Assembly (NCBI GenBank): GCA_003254885.1
Contig: QANT01009148.1
Location: 1 to 26,185 of the forward strand
Direction of reading: 5' to 3'
Source: Purshia tridentata
Taxonomy: Eukaryota > Streptophyta > Magnoliopsida > Rosales > Rosaceae
Length of the DNA: 26,185 nucleotides
Positions 1 through 9,245 of this stretch are shown in pieces. Every line of letters starts with the position of its first letter. Within the stretch, counting starts at the first letter, position 1. A model generated the notes under the pieces. It searched no databases. It was given only the letters and a program-made list of their open reading frames with translations, and was not told the origin of the DNA. Position numbers and translations under genes: made by a program.

Positions 1-547
1 TAATGAATATACAACCTTTCAGCCAATTATCAATTCTCTCAACTCTATCTATTGTCTAGAGTTCTAGAACTCCATTGTACGTAATTTTTATATAGTTGTA
101 AAGAGGAGATTCATAGCTTCAAAATTAGTATAAGATTGTAGATTTTGGTAGAGGTTTGATGAGTCAAAAGTCGGGTCAAAGTTTAGATAAAAACTAGACA
201 AATAGATGAAGTTGAGTTCGGGGGGAGGGGGCAAAGTGAGAGGATTTACTCTTGTGATAGAAAGTTCGGAAGGGCAAAGTGGAAGGATTTAACTTTTAAA
301 GAACAAAGTAAAAAAAATTATGGTTTAAGAGACAAAAATAATAAATAGCCTATTTTTTACCGTTAACCATCCAAAAGTCATTTGTAACTTCTCATTGTTT
401 AGTAAGTTCTATAACTAGAGTGGCCAATGGAACAGCCTGTATTTAGTAGAGTGGCCGATGGACATACTTGTATTTATTTTTGGCACCTCTTATTTATCAA
501 CATATTTTCTTATTTGGCCTTGAAAATTAAGAACCCTGCTTATGAAT

Positions 548-550
<3 letters not shown>
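1..550. other. Intergenic, no gene seen
   Basis: No coding region is supported here. Two weak local duplications are visible: a G/A-rich phrase near 229-250 recurs at about 271-292, and a ~31 bp unit (core AGAGTGGCC) occurs twice in tandem at about 416-477. The short open frame across this stretch runs into a TA microsatellite and resembles no protein. Confidence 0.5.

Positions 551-582
<32 letters not shown>
551..582. repeat. (TA)n microsatellite
   Basis: An uninterrupted alternating AT run of about 32 bases. It sits directly before a 42-base block that is duplicated around an ambiguous base, so its length in the assembly may be unreliable. Confidence 0.9.
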
Positions 583-585
<3 letters not shown>

Positions 586-671
586 CAATTTGAAACGCTT
601 CACCTGCAGTGGATAATTTGGAANATATTTTTTCAATTTGAAACGCTTCACCTGCAGTGGATAATTTGGAA
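582..671. repeat. 42-base direct duplication around an N
   Basis: The block at 582-623, starting TTTTCAATTTG and ending ATTTGGAA, is repeated exactly at 630-671. The N at 624 and a short AT spacer lie between the copies. Two identical copies meeting at an N beside a microsatellite look more like an unmerged contig overlap than a biological tandem repeat. Confidence 0.85.
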
Positions 672-1466
672 AGAATTCCTACCTTTTAATTTTCGTTTGA
701 ACTGAGTCATTGAAAAGAATGGGGTATCGCTATTTGGACTCAAACTTTTTATAAATAGCTCCAATAATTTAATGAAATGTTAATTTCTAATTCTATTCTA
801 ATGTAAATTGACTGTTAAGGCAAACATTTAATTTAAAATTTTTAAAAATAATAATTTAAATTATGCCCATCACAATCAGTATACTCAATAAGTCTATATA
901 CCCAACATCTCTACACATCTCTCCTCTTTCCTTACCCCTGAAATTCCCCGCAAGGACCCGCTTCGATTAAGCGGGTATGGTAATACCATTCCTATCTACG
1001 CCCCACCCTGAATACTCGTTTAATAAAAACTCGTATACCCGTTAAATAAAAAATTATATTATATAATTATATATTAATCTCTTATCTTAATTTTTGTTGT
1101 CTTTAAAAATTAATAATGTTATTTTTGTGATTTAGTATTGTTGTAATGTAATATGATGAAGTTTAATGTATCTATACTATATTATGTAATTAAGATGATT
1201 TAGTACGTTATTAGTAAAAAAATAATAGGGCCCCGAATATCCGATGAAAACTCGATTACCCAGCGGAGCAGTATTGGCAAACCCGTCCTGAACCCACCTC
1301 GTTACCATCCCTGAACAAACCTTAAACCCCACTACATTCTATATCAAGCAAAACAAACAACATATTAATAAATAGATGCTCAAGTTCCGATTTGAGAGTT
1401 TTCAAACGAGATATTATCATCATTCCTTCGTGTTTTGACCCAAAAAATTCATATTTTAAAAAACTA
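672..1466. other. AT-rich intergenic stretch
   Basis: No gene is supported. Two GC-richer patches, at about 945-1020 and 1228-1310, contain phrases such as GCGGGTATGG and AAACCCGTCC. These resemble widespread degenerate plant repeats, and the patches might be the ends of one old element, but I could not define termini or flanking duplications. Confidence 0.35.
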
Positions 1467-1867
1467 AAATCGCAACATATTTGATATATTACCAAACACT
1501 TGGGATATTGTTTGGCAAAAGTTCGCTAAACAACATTGCTGATGTTCGACAAGCCACAACCGAACAGGTATCCCAACACTGCTACTTCGGGTGAATGCAT
1601 CTTGTTGCTAATTAATAAAAATAATGAATATGTCAAAAATAGGAATGTTAGGTAGCTCAATGCCAAAAATCACTAGTACTATTTGATCTTTGATAACCGA
1701 ACACAACTTGTGATGTTCAGCATTTTGCTGCCAAACACATACCTTAGGTTTTTAAATAAGAAATCTGTTCGGTTGTGGCCTGTCGAACAATAGCAATATT
1801 GTTCAATGACTTTTTGTCAAACAGTATACAAGTGTTCGACAAGAATACGCCGCACATGTTGCGATTT
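1467..1867. mobile_element. Fold-back element with ~100 bp inverted arms (MITE-like)
   Basis: The left arm (1467-1567) and right arm (1765-1867) are imperfect inverted copies. The left arm begins AAATCGCAACAT and the right arm ends ATGTTGCGATTT. The inner ends match over CCACAACCGAACAG and its complement. About 200 bases separate the arms and contain no open reading frame. Long arms without coding capacity fit a non-autonomous DNA transposon, perhaps Mutator-like, but I found no clear target-site duplication, so the superfamily is open. Confidence 0.65.
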
Positions 1868-2199
1868 CGAATTAAATATTTATCACTAACAGTAAATTTA
1901 TATTATGATAAAGGCTCTTTAAACATTTCTGAAATAGGCCATTTTAATCATTTACATATCGCATTTATTCAATAAAAAAATTAAGCTATTAAGTTTTAAT
2001 ACCAAATAATTAACCTTAAAAAGTATGCAATGGGACAAGATTATCAACCAACCTCCATGTGTTTAGGCCTGCATGCATAGAGAGAAGAAACCAAAGCACC
2101 TTTTATAATAATTTGGTAGTACGAAATGTTATCAATCTTATCGCAAGTAGCAACCATAAATCGACAAAATCATAATTGAAGCAAATCAGGGGATAGATT

Positions 2200-2508
2200 T
2201 TAATTGCATATTCCAAAAGGACATGCTGATTTACAATCGTCCGAGTATTCCTCAATTACACTTAAGCTAAGGGTACATTACATGAAGCAAATATAGTGAC
2301 TTTATCTACCTAAGGAAGGTAAAACATATATATACTATACAACCCATTCAAAATACAAAATCTCCCTCATCCAAAAATGGCTGGCAAAAAGGACAGGGGG
2401 TATAACCTAAGAATGTAAAGAACCCAAAGAGACAGAGAGCAATTTACCAAGACTTTCAATGCAGCATCACCGCCGGAGGCACAGCAGCCAGTGACATTCC
2501 GCAGCAAT
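2200..2508 (-). other. Probable 3' untranslated region of VAMP72
   Basis: This lies directly after the VAMP72 stop codon on the minus strand. It is U-rich in the sense direction, as plant 3' ends usually are, and has no open frame. I saw no unambiguous AATAAA, so the outer limit is a guess. Confidence 0.4.
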
Positions 2509-5500
2509 TTAATTATTACACTTGAAACCATGGCAAATCGACAAAAATATGATGAGGATTATCGCAATGATGATCCCCACAACAACTAATTTTATCTTCA
2601 TATTCTGAATCCACATCTTCCTTCTCATTTTTGTTCCCTGTTGCTTGAAATCTTGGGCCTACAACACAGCATTGTTTTAGAAATGTACAAACACCATATC
2701 AACATTACAAAATCACACAAGAAAGATGAGTAATAACAAGAAAAACTTATAAACGAAAAGACAAGAAAATCACCCATCCAATAAAATATAGCTTCCCCAT
2801 CCAAAGTATAGTCTAATTAGTTTTGCTTCTCGGACTAACCTGGGATCGAAGATTATCAGTTTTATCCACCAACAGCTCAATCTTTTCACCACGGTCAAGA
2901 ACCTGCACAACAGAAACAGATGAATTTCCATTACCAAAAATACACTGATGACATGTTTAAGTAATTGGAATAGAATTGAAAAGGAATCAGATATATAAAA
3001 GAATCATAATGAGAAAAAATTGAAACGGGACGGAATCAAAATGAGCCTTCGCTTTGGAATGGAAACGTGAGTGAGGCTGATTCTCATTAAAATGTATGCC
3101 AAAAAATCAGAATAAAAACCAAGCTGATAATTAAAATGCCCTTGTACAGAAATAATTTATATTTTGTTTTAAATTCATACTAATAACAAATTTCATATTT
3201 CAAATGCCAAAAATTTTCAACTATTTACTTTTTAAAATGCAAAAAAAGTTATGACACAGAATAAATGATTACAAAAATGCTCTCCTACCAAATAAATTTT
3301 ATTTTAGTTTTTCTACAGAAATATTAGACCATAAAAGCCACATATATGCACATAAGGGTGCTTTTGGTATTATATTAAAATAGAAAGGGTAATATTATAA
3401 TGTAAAGAATACTCATTCCTAAGTCCCCAACCGGGAATCTCATTCCTTGAAAAATTTGGAACGAGATCCTAATTTTGCATGGGGACTACATGGGCAAATG
3501 GGAATCCCAAATGTTTTTGGATTCCTTATTGCACATAAATAATGGAATGGTCAGGAATAAAAGTTATTCTCATTCCTTCCATTTCCCATCCCATCCCCTC
3601 CCATGTGAGTAAACATGTCACCATTTGTAAATGTGAATTACTAATCAGAAAGAAGCACGCAAAAGCAGGAAATATCTTAGGGTTTCAACATCATAAATTA
3701 CTTATATAACAGTTAAGAAAAAGAAGCAGCTCTCTCTACCTTCTCAATATTTTCCATCATAACACCCTTAACCTCAGTAACCTGAGCCTTCACTTTTGCA
3801 AGCTTGTTGATCTCTTCAGGATGCTCCACACAGTACTTCATTTGCTCCTTCAGTTTGGGTCTAAGATATTCATACAAGAGTTGGGCATATTCATGGAAAA
3901 CCAACAGTTGAAATATATTCATCAACATGTAAGGAGTTCATAAAAAAATTACCCAAACTCTCTGTTCAGTCCTTTGGCGACAGCAGTCGCAGCTTTTCCA
4001 CCACCATATCTTTTGTTGAAATCATCCTTGACTCTCTCCAGATATGCAATGGGAATTTGCCTGCCAGCAGATTCAGCTGCAACTACACAGTAGGCTGTAG
4101 AATCCAACATAAAGAGAATTTATAACCCTACCCCTACAAGATGTATGGAGATATTCAACTAATATAAAAAACATCCAACTACAATATATCAATAAAATAG
4201 CATAGTTCTAAATTGATTCATTAAAATCAAGTGCATTTTTCTTGATATGTAAATTTGTCTAGGAAACTCAATGCAACTGCAATATGTTTTTGCCTTTTAT
4301 TCTATCAGACTAATGCAGATGCAGAATGATGTGGCAGGAGCTGCTGATACATAGTCTAGGTCCTTATACTTTACTTTGTCCCTTAAATTTCCTTTTCTTC
4401 TTTATTAATTGACACTTCAAAAGAAAGAAACCACTATATAGCTAAAAATAGGAAAAATAGAAAAAAATATGCTAGACTTTTGATGAAGAGGTGAAGGAGA
4501 GAGTTGTTGATTTTGTGGGATAGAGTGAGATAGAGACAATCCATTTTTTATTCTTCATGAAAATTGGGGATGCTTCCAATCGCAGATCAGTTTTTCTGTA
4601 TTGTTCTCTTGTTTCTGTAATGCAAGTAACTTTATCCAAGTCCAATGTAAAGAACACCACATTGACCGTGTTATATGAATACATAACAATGTAGATCCCA
4701 AATAACCTTGCCATCAAGTCTATAAGATGAATTTTTTTTCATTTTTTTTGAGAAGAAAGAAACTTAAAAGAGCACGAAACTGTACAAACAATGGACGACG
4801 AGTCCATCAACTCGGGTACAAAACAAAATCAGAAAGACATCTCTCGCACCACACCCTTAACTAAACAAATCAAGCCCAAAACTAACTGATTGCTGCCTTC
4901 CAATCAAGTAGAATGGCAAACAAAGACACTCCCCTAAAAACGCTAGAGACAGAGGCCCAAAAAGATGACCAAAAAAGAAACTAGCTCCCACAGTTTGTCC
5001 ACATCTATTCCTTTATAATCTTCAAAAATTCTTTCATTTCTCTCCATCCAAATAACCCAAAAAATGGCTAAATCTGTAGCTCCAAGGCACTTTAACACAG
5101 AACATATTATTAACACAGAACAGCAACCACCCTTCTTAATTGTTGAAGATATATAGGTTATCAAAAAACAAAATCAAAACTAAAAGTTAGATTCCATGCA
5201 TCTGAAATCCAACATAATAGAAACGACCAACCAGCCAATCCTCAATGATCCTTATGGTTTCGAAAAGCAAGCAAGACAAAAACACATTTCAAATCTTCAA
5301 ATCCTCTCTCAAGTTTCCCTCGATAGAATAATACATGCACAAACTTCTCCTTTATATAGCACCAAACACTTCAAACCGCAATACATCTAAAAATAACGTG
5401 ATAAAATGATCCAATAAAGCAGTTCTATCACAACAAAAAATCAACATAATGTTTCTTATTCATACATACATATAGAACCCTGATTAGTCCAACAAAACAA

Positions 5501-5854
5501 ACAGACAAAAAAAAAGGATCAAAGCAACAAAAGGAACAAATCTAAGAAAACAAGAAGTAGATCAGAAACAGGCATTGGTAACAAATGAAATCCATGTGAC
5601 ATTCAATAAAAATTTATAAAAAATACATAATTTAAAGAAATCATGTATATTGCATGGGACTCACTGAAGCCGTTTTCGACGAGATAATTAAAGGTGTGGC
5701 CATCGCAATTGTAAGTGAACTTATTGTTGGATGAAGGGAGTTTCTGAAGGCACTGGGCGGCGATGCCGGTAAAATTTCCGGTGAACTCCGTGTACTCGGC
5801 CAGAATCACAGAGCCTCGAGCCACGAAGCTGTAGATCAGCGATTGTTGCCCCAT
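2509..5854 (-). CDS. VAMP72: VAMP72-family longin R-SNARE, complete, 5 exons
   Basis: This encodes a vesicle R-SNARE that pairs with Q-SNAREs to fuse secretory or endosomal vesicles with target membranes. Exons on the minus strand are 5854-5665, 4094-3953, 3860-3740, 2902-2840 and 2658-2509. All junctions are GT/AG and join in frame to 221 residues, the usual VAMP72 length. The N-terminus ([14 protein letters not shown]) starts the longin domain, residues 1 to about 120. The SNARE motif follows at about 127-187, with the zero-layer arginine at R155 in VLDRGEK. A hydrophobic anchor covers residues 196-217 and the tail ends HGFKCNN. The start is the ATG at 5854; the upstream in-frame codon is TTG. 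GQQ at the N-terminus and LAEYTEF look closer to Arabidopsis VAMP725/726 than to VAMP721, from memory only. No defects were seen. Intron 1 (5664-4095) and intron 3 (3739-2903) carry transposon remnants. Confidence 0.96.
2949..3620. mobile_element. MITE-like element in VAMP72 intron 3
   Basis: TGACATGTTTA at 2949-2959 is exactly complementary to TAAACATGTCA at 3610-3620. Inside both ends the sequence is rich in GGAATGAG-like phrases in opposite orientation (for example ATTCTCATTCC near the right end), so the similarity extends loosely inward. There is no coding capacity. No clear target duplication was found. Another reading is chance matching of short ends on an older, unclassified repeat. 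Confidence 0.42.
4733..5140 (-). mobile_element. LINE 3' fragment, antisense in VAMP72 intron 1 (same orientation as VAMP72)
   Basis: Read on the minus strand, this encodes a decayed stretch with [15 protein letters not shown] (about 5058-5020). This phrase is typical of the region after the zinc-binding reverse transcriptase segment of plant L1-type LINEs. After a frameshift, a tail resembling the end of ORF2 follows near 4890. An A-rich tail in the sense direction (T-rich on plus, 4732-4750) marks the 3' end. It is 5'-truncated, as expected of target-primed insertion. It is transcribed with VAMP72 but removed as intron. Confidence 0.7.
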
Positions 5855-5878
5855 CTCTCGCAAGCCAAAGCCAAAACC

Positions 5879-5895
5879 AACCCTAACCCTAAACC
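5879..5895. promoter_or_regulatory. Telomere-like motif (telo-box) in VAMP72 leader
   Basis: AACCCTAACCCTAAACC carries two plant telomere-type units. Short interstitial copies of this kind are known near the 5' ends of many plant genes and bind telobox factors. It lies about 25 bases before the VAMP72 start codon, probably within the transcribed leader. A role here is inferred from position only. Confidence 0.6.
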
Positions 5896-5942
5896 GAGTA
5901 AATGGAAAACCAAATTTTGTGAAGACGGAGATTCAGATAGAC

Positions 5943-5967
5943 AGAGAGAGAGAGAGAGAGAGAGAGA
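5943..5967. repeat. (GA)n / (CT)n microsatellite in VAMP72 5' leader
   Basis: An uninterrupted GA run on the plus strand, hence CT in the VAMP72 sense direction. Pyrimidine repeats between TATA box and start codon are common in plant genes, where they can influence transcription. Confidence 0.85.
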
Positions 5968-6025
5968 CGATTCGATCAAAGAACGAAAATGCTGGAAAAT
6001 GCTGGATGCACCGTAGTTTTCTGTA

Positions 6026-6033
6026 TTTATATA
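6026..6033 (-). promoter_or_regulatory. Probable TATA box of VAMP72
   Basis: On the minus strand this reads TATATAAA. It lies about 170 bases upstream of the start codon and would place transcription start near 6000, giving a leader of roughly 145 bases that contains the CT repeat and the telo-box. Confidence 0.6.
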
Positions 6034-6214
6034 TTTTCTCTTTTTTTCTTTTCTTTTTTTCAAATTAAATGTGGCTCACGCGGGTCTTTTGAATTTCGAG
6101 AGTTACACACGTAAAGTGTGTGAGAGTGAGTGAGGGAGTGCGTGTTTGTTTAAGGTTGTCCAAAAAATTAAAAATTAAAAGAAAAAGGAAAATGCTTGAA
6201 ACCAACAATCAGTG

Positions 6215-6224
6215 GCCACGTGGC
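6215..6224. promoter_or_regulatory. Palindromic G-box / ABRE core
   Basis: GCCACGTGGC is a perfect palindrome containing CACGTG, the binding core for plant bZIP and bHLH factors, including abscisic-acid and light regulators. It lies about 185 bases upstream of the presumed VAMP72 TATA box, so it more likely serves that gene than CTF18, whose start is 3 kb away. Confidence 0.55.
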
Positions 6225-6319
6225 GGTTGTGTGGTCAAATGGGTCTCCTCCTCCTCCGCCGCTTGTCACTGGTTCCGTGCATCCGCAACAAATGTCAGAA
6301 ACTTGCAGAAATAGAAAGA

Positions 6320-7100
6320 TTTAAGCAACGTGATTCTTAAAACTTGGCATCCTCAATTTGCCCCATTGCCATTACCCATGTTTTAAGCTTCAAATTTCAA
6401 TTTAATCTTTAAGTAAATCAAAACGCAAAACATTAATTACATGTAGGTTTTTATCCAAAAAAACAAAAAGAACATACAAATTTCACCGCACGCAACTCTA
6501 TTTTCTTATACATTTTTCACCAAATTTTGAATTGTTTAAACAATAATGTTATATAATTATATTTACTAAATTTCATACTATAATTTTATAGTATTTTATA
6601 TAGCAATTTACGTAACATTTATATATTAGACATTAAAAAATAAAAATAAAAACTCTAAAAAAACAAATAAGTTATCACGTAATATATATAAAATTAGTAT
6701 AAAAATATGATAAGTATAGCATTGTTGATGTTTAAAACACTATTTCCTAATGCACTTTATTAGCTAAACCAATTATATATTTTAAAGACAAAACTATGAG
6801 ATCAAAAATTAACATGTAACTCACTTTTCTCCATTTTCTTTCTCTCTTTCAACTGTGGCAGTTATGTGTGGAAAAGCCAATTAAAATGTGAGGTGAAACA
6901 TTCACAATTCCATAAATTGCCCATGGTTAATTAAAATGTAGTGAAGAATTGTACTTAACAAATAAATTCGGAAAATTAACGAAGTATTAAAATTAACAAT
7001 AAAAATTAAAAACTTCCTCCAATCTAACTACAATTAACAAGGCAAGGGATCAATAAATAATAACAATTAATATGTTAAATTAAACAAATTTTAAAAAATT
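6320..7100. other. AT-rich intergenic stretch, nothing recognised
   Basis: Very AT-rich DNA between the VAMP72 promoter and a LINE remnant. I found no open frame of interest, no RNA gene and no well-defined repeat. Confidence 0.5.
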
Positions 7101-7159
7101 AAAGATCGAGAGTGTATTCAGTTTTAATTTTTAAAGACTTTAAAAAGTTTAAGAGCGAT

Positions 7160-7572
7160 AATCAGAGATGCGGAGGGGCAGCTTGTTTTGGTTGCGGACG
7201 AAGACGACCGTTTGGTTCCTTTGCTGCGTGCGAGGTGGAGTTGATGGCTGGGGTATTCGAGTTGCAACTTGCGCAAGGCTTGCGGATTGAGCATATTATT
7301 CTTGTGTTTGATTCATCTAATGTTGTTCATGTATAAATGAAACATATCCTTCTTATGTGGAAGGTGTTAGAATGTTGCTTCCAAGCTTTCTAGAAGCAAA
7401 ATGTCCATTTATAGAGAGTCTAACATAGTGGCTAACCATTTAGCTAAATTTTCTTTGTCTAACCGTGGATGCTATGTATGGTTAGATGTTGAGTCCGGTC
7501 CGCTATGTCTTGGTTCTTCTTTGTATGAGAATATTACGATTCAATAAAATGATTCCTCTTAGAAATAAAAAG
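7160..7572 (+). pseudogene. Decayed RNase H domain from a plant LINE
   Basis: Scattered frames together resemble the RVT_3-type RNase H domain that ends many plant LINE ORF2 proteins. Near the start, RDAEGQLVLVA matches the first strand with its aspartate. Around 7210-7335, CEVELMA and FDSSNVVHV match the segments carrying the next acidic residues. A clean frame at 7407-7547 (YRESNIVANHLAKFSLS, then a TAA stop) is the C-terminal end. The last catalytic position usually sits in VADHLA; here it is VANHLA, an Asp to Asn change. Frameshifts and a stop separate the blocks, so this is dead. An A-rich end follows at about 7565. Confidence 0.7.
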
Positions 7573-7978
7573 GGCATGCTAATGTCTCGGGACCCAGCAG
7601 CTCTAGTTGCTAGTGTACACTGGATCCATTAGTGTGAAGTCCATCGTGGTGGTGGGGATGATTCTGGGTTTGGTTGTGTTTGTTGGATCTGTTAAATAAT
7701 AACGTTGGGTTATTTATTGAATTTTGGGAAGGATAGTGTATGTTGGATATATTAATAAATTTTAATATTTTTTAAAATTAAAATAGGTGTAAAAAGTATG
7801 TTGATTCTACTTTTAAGAAGGAAATTTATATTTGTATCTAATAATATTCTTATTTTATTCAACCATCACTTTTTTTAAATCAATACCTTCTCATTTTATC
7901 CAACCCAATATCGTGCCCTTTTTTATAATACCAACCCATTCTTTTCAATTTCTTTTCTTACCTAACATGTTGGAGTTT

Positions 7979-8166
7979 GAGAGAGAGTGGGAGGGAGGAG
8001 GAAGAGGAGGAAAGAGAGAGAGAGAGAGCAAGAAGGAGGAGGAAGAGGATGAAAAAGAGAGACAAAGGAGGAGTGAGGAGAGAGAAAGGGTGAGGGAAGG
8101 AAAGAGAAGGAAGAATATAGAGGGAGAAGTTGATTCTAAGGAGATGGGTGGGTAGGGGAGGAAGGT
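7979..8166 (+). repeat. ~190 bp polypurine tract
   Basis: Almost every base on the plus strand is G or A, built from GA, GGA and GAAGGA units with few interruptions. The open frames on both strands here are artefacts of this composition (Glu/Arg-rich one way, Ser/Leu-rich the other). Such tracts can form triplex or H-DNA and can be transcription-active in plant upstream regions. The distance to CTF18 is about 1.1 kb. Confidence 0.8.
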
Positions 8167-8270
8167 GGGTGTTGGCGTTGTTGTCTGGGGGTGGAGTTGT
8201 TGGGTTTTTTTTTTTTGTTTTTTAAAAGTTCGCGCAACGTTCAACAGGCGTCCTTTGAATATATACAAGT

Positions 8271-8675
8271 TATTTGGTAGTATGATTCCGAATAATTGTG
8301 ATACATTCGGTGGCTCCCTACCGAATAAGTCTGGATGTTTCGGTACTCTCTGCCAAATTATTCTATGAATGATTTATTAGATTTTGTAGATCACTTGGAC
8401 TCTTGTGATAATTTTAGTCATTTATATACTTTTGAATTATGTATTGTTGTACATGAACTTCTATGGAATTGTCTTTGAATTTACACTTGGATTATGCCCA
8501 GATTCTACTCATAAATCTTTCAGTGGGCACTTGTCAAATATCCTAATCATATTTGGTGGGCACCTATTAGATATTTTAGACTTATTTGGTGGTCTCCTTT
8601 CGAATAAGTAATCAACATTTGGTCGTCGCCCATCAAATAATGTCATCATGCTTGGTGGGCGACAATTGAATACTG
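8271..8675. repeat. Degenerate ~33 bp repeats, each with internal dyad
   Basis: At least seven or eight related units begin at about 8271, 8304, 8338, 8519, 8548, 8581, 8615 and 8650. The shared pattern is TTYGGTRG, a short loop, then a partial complement ending near CRAATA. Clear examples are TTCGGTGGCTCCCTACCGAA and the 8581-8609 unit, whose ends CTTATT and AATAAG are complementary. Spacing within each cluster is mostly 30-35 bases, with a gap at 8362-8518. The frame across part of it reads as a repeated FGG-L pattern, which I take as a by-product of the DNA repeat. Confidence 0.6.
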
Positions 8676-8846
8676 CACGATCCCAAATTCATTCATGATG
8701 TCCATAAATACGAAAAAATGCAATAAATGCGAAAAAATTAGAAACACTTGGCTCATTTGAAAAAAAAAAAATTATTGCATAACAACGATTTGACTCTTCA
8801 TTTGTTAAAACAACTTTGATTGAATGATATATGGACAAAAATTAGT

Positions 8847-8855
8847 TTAGGGTTT
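8847..8855. promoter_or_regulatory. Telo-box upstream of CTF18
   Basis: TTAGGGTTT is the complement of the plant telo-box AAACCCTAA. It is 391 bases before the CTF18 start codon. Telo-boxes often accompany genes expressed in dividing cells, but this one is rather far from the start, so its relevance is uncertain. Confidence 0.35.
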
Positions 8856-9127
8856 AGAGTTTATTTATGGCAATGAGATTGAAAGTGAGTTTGGAAGAGA
8901 GAGAGGAAGAACTTGTTGGGTATAGAAAGAAAAATATTTTTTGATTTTTAAATTCAATTACCCTGAATGGTCTTTTCACCCTCGACTAATAATGGTAAAA
9001 TGGGAAGATAACAATTCGAGAAAGTGAAGTTGGGTAGGAAAGGAATAGCAGTATAGCACTATAGCAGCACCTTTCTTTTGGCAAATTTTATTTACTTATT
9101 TATTTTTTTAGAAATTCTCCAACTCAT

Positions 9128-9135
9128 TTTGCCGC
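9128..9135. promoter_or_regulatory. E2F-type site upstream of CTF18
   Basis: TTTGCCGC fits the plant E2F consensus WTTSSCSS. The overlapping opposite strand at 9132-9139 reads TTTGGCGG and also fits. The site is 111 bases before the CTF18 start codon. E2F factors drive S-phase genes in plants, which suits a replication-coupled clamp loader subunit. Confidence 0.6.
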
Positions 9136-9202
9136 CAAATCACACCTAATCCCCAGTTTCCTTCCTCTTCTCCGGTCTCCCTCACTCTCACTCTCTCTCT
9201 CA

Positions 9203-9238
9203 ATGCTACTCTTACGGACTGTGACGAGACGCATCTGA
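9203..9238 (+). other. Short upstream ORF in CTF18 leader
   Basis: An ATG at 9203 opens an 11-codon frame ending in TGA at 9236-9238, seven bases before the CTF18 start codon. It follows a CT-rich leader (about 9150-9200). If transcription starts upstream of 9203, the uORF would be met first by scanning ribosomes and could lower CTF18 translation. Whether it is in the mRNA is not shown by the sequence. Confidence 0.5.
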
Positions 9239-9245
9239 ACCACCG

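Noticed and set aside
427-705. 92-codon open frame with an Ile-Tyr run
   Set aside because: It reads through the TA microsatellite and the duplicated block with the N. It has no relatives I recognise.
7832-8268. Glu/Arg-rich frame on plus and Ser/Leu-rich frame on minus
   Set aside because: Both are translations of the polypurine tract. Low complexity leaves frames open by chance.
8405-8611. Frame with repeated FGG-L units, a possible repeat protein
   Set aside because: The periodicity is explained by the ~33 bp DNA repeat. The frame is short, breaks between clusters, and starts in hydrophobic AT-rich sequence.
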